NCBI RefSeq assembly: GCF_026625045.1
Contig: NZ_CP113089.1
Coordinates: 496,001 to 560,000 of the forward strand
DNA from: Microcella daejeonensis
GTDB taxonomy: Bacteria > Actinomycetota > Actinomycetes > Actinomycetales > Microbacteriaceae
Length of the DNA: 64,000 nucleotides
Reading direction: 5' to 3'
The notes beneath the pieces were generated by a model, which saw only the letters and a list, made by a program, of their open reading frames with translations, did not search any database and was not told where the DNA came from. Positions 62,995-64,000 of this stretch are shown here, piece after piece (positions within the stretch are counted from its first letter, which is position 1; the number at the start of each line of letters is the position of its first letter). A program made the position numbers and the translations under genes.

Positions 62995-64000
62995 ATGAGC
63001 GCATCGCTGAACATCACCGCCGCCGTCGTCGACCCCGGACTGCTCGACCTGCCGTGGAACCTGCCCCTCGACGTCTGGCCCGACGACGCGATCGCGGCCC
63101 TGCCGAAGGGCATCTCGCGCCACCTCGTGCGCTTCGTGCACCTCAGCGGCTCGGTCGTCGCCATCAAGGAGACGACGGAGGAGATGGCGCGGCGCGAGTA
63201 CGACATGCTGCGCACGCTTCAGCGCCTCGAGATCCCCTGCGTCGACCCCGTCGCCGTGATCACCGGACGGCTCGACGACGAGGGCAACGAGCTCATGCCG
63301 GTGCTCGTCACCCGTCACCTGCGCTTCTCGCTGCCGTACCGGGCGCTCTACTCGCAGACGCTGCGGCCCGACACCGCGACCCGCCTCGTCGACGCCCTCG
63401 CCCTGCTGCTCGTGCGCCTGCACATAGTCGGCTTCTTCTGGGGCGACGTCTCGATCTCGAACACGCTGTTCCGGCGCGACGCGGGAGCCTTCGCCGCCTA
63501 CCTCGTCGACGCCGAGACCGGCCAGCTCTACGAGGGCGGCCTCTCGAACGGCCAGCGCGAGAACGACCTCGAGATCGGGCGCGTCAACATCGCCGGCGAG
63601 CTGCTCGACCTCGAGGCCGGCGGGCGCCTCGACGACAACGTCGACGCCGTCGAGGTCTCGAACCGCATCATCGAGGCCTACCGCACGCTCTGGAAGGAGC
63701 TCACGGGCTGGGAGTCCTTCGACCGCTCCGAGCGCTGGCGCATCACGCAGCGCGTCGAGCGGCTCAACGACCTCGGCTTCGACATCGAGGAGCTCGCCAT
63801 CCGCACCGACGGCGACAGCACCGAGGTGCGCATCCAGCCGAAGGTGGTGGATGCCGGGCACCACACCCGCCGCCTCATCCGACTGACGGGCATCGACGCC
63901 GGCGAGAACCAGGCCCGGCGCCTGCTCAACGACCTCGACTCCTACGTCGCGGCGAACTACCCGAACCGGGATGCCGACGAGGAGGTCGTCGCCCACGAGT
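62995..64000 (+). CDS. DUF4032 protein, kinase-like fold (truncated by window end)
   Basis: At least 335 residues are present and the frame runs off the right edge. The N-terminal part has the look of a protein-kinase or WaaP fold: VAIKET with K58, FFWGDVSISNTLF with D151 and N156, and AAYLVDAETGQ with D172 where a kinase has DFG. The C-terminal half is DUF4032. It is a conserved actinobacterial protein with no known role; the residues suggest that it may bind ATP. GAAGGGCCGCC precedes the ATG. Confidence 0.8.
   Translation, partial: MSASLNITAAVVDPGLLDLPWNLPLDVWPDDAIAALPKGISRHLVRFVHLSGSVVAIKETTEEMARREYDMLRTLQRLEIPCVDPVAVITGRLDDEGNELMPVLVTRHLRFSLPYRALYSQTLRPDTATRLVDALALLLVRLHIVGFFWGDVSISNTLFRRDAGAFAAYLVDAETGQLYEGGLSNGQRENDLEIGRVNIAGELLDLEAGGRLDDNVDAVEVSNRIIEAYRTLWKELTGWESFDRSERWRITQRVERLNDLGFDIEELAIRTDGDSTEVRIQPKVVDAGHHTRRLIRLTGIDAGENQARRLLNDLDSYVAANYPNRDADEEVVAHE

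Overview
The window is about 70% G+C and densely coded, and it looks like a chromosomal segment of an actinobacterium. A Microbacteriaceae-like member of the Micrococcales is my best guess. The supporting signs are an acyl-CoA carboxylase epsilon subunit, an LpdA-type flavoprotein without redox cysteines, a DUF4032 protein, an LAxTG-type surface anchor, many GTG starts, and many genes whose start codon lies only 6-8 nt after a TANNNT hexamer (leaderless transcripts). Assignment to a genus is not possible from this alone. I saw no IS element, prophage, CRISPR array or rRNA. One tRNA is present (Thr, anticodon TGT, minus strand, about 60415-60490).

Layout. 1-1737 (minus): a coupled sialic-acid-type operon (GT52-like glycosyltransferase, neuA, start of neuB). 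1982-3837: acyl-CoA carboxylase beta and epsilon subunits. 3838-4282: an intergenic region with two hairpins and six perfect copies of a 17-bp repeat. 4283-7231 (minus): response regulator, sensor kinase and a third membrane protein that looks like a degenerate kinase. 7363-15350: TRAM methyltransferase, Maf, biotin carboxylase/BCCP, LpdA, purine nucleoside phosphorylase and a phosphohexomutase. 15908-17767: two polytopic membrane proteins of unknown role. 17716-27898: a nucleoside block with PTS IIA/IIB, adenosine deaminase, nucleoside hydrolase, thymidine phosphorylase, cytidine deaminase and a complete BMP-type nucleoside ABC importer. 28135-32894: mannose-1-phosphate guanylyltransferase and sdhCDAB. 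32993-35477 (minus): two secreted repetitive proteins; one carries six chaplin-like modules and a C-terminal LALTG anchor. 35587-40057: YihY, exonuclease III, TrpS, GNAT and a HAD hydrolase. 40179-45658: the glycerol genes glpD, glpF and glpK with a divergent SorC/DeoR-type regulator. 45697-49308: an FMN riboswitch and ribD-ribE-ribBA-ribH. 49571-51307: secreted beta-amylase behind a perfect LacI-family operator. 51371-56057: a NodIJ-like ABC exporter and a half-size ABC exporter. 56120-62860: nicotinamidase, a PBP4-type carboxypeptidase, an oxidoreductase, a CAP-domain secreted protein, tRNA-Thr, a DsbA-like membrane protein and a UgpC/MsmK-like ATPase. 62995-64000: a DUF4032 kinase-like protein cut by the window end.

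How the genes work together. The nucleoside block forms a complete salvage route: uptake by the ABC importer, deamination by Add and Cdd, then cleavage by DeoA, PNP and the hydrolase, with the phosphomutase a possible exit for phosphorylated pentose. The glycerol block imports glycerol, phosphorylates it and oxidises glycerol-3-phosphate. The riboflavin operon makes the flavin needed by sdhA, glpD and lpdA. The items most likely to be undescribed are the chaplin-like surface protein with its secreted neighbour, the pseudokinase partner of the two-component system, the IIA/IIB pair locked to adenosine deaminase without a visible IIC, and the repeats and hairpins that no annotated feature explains.
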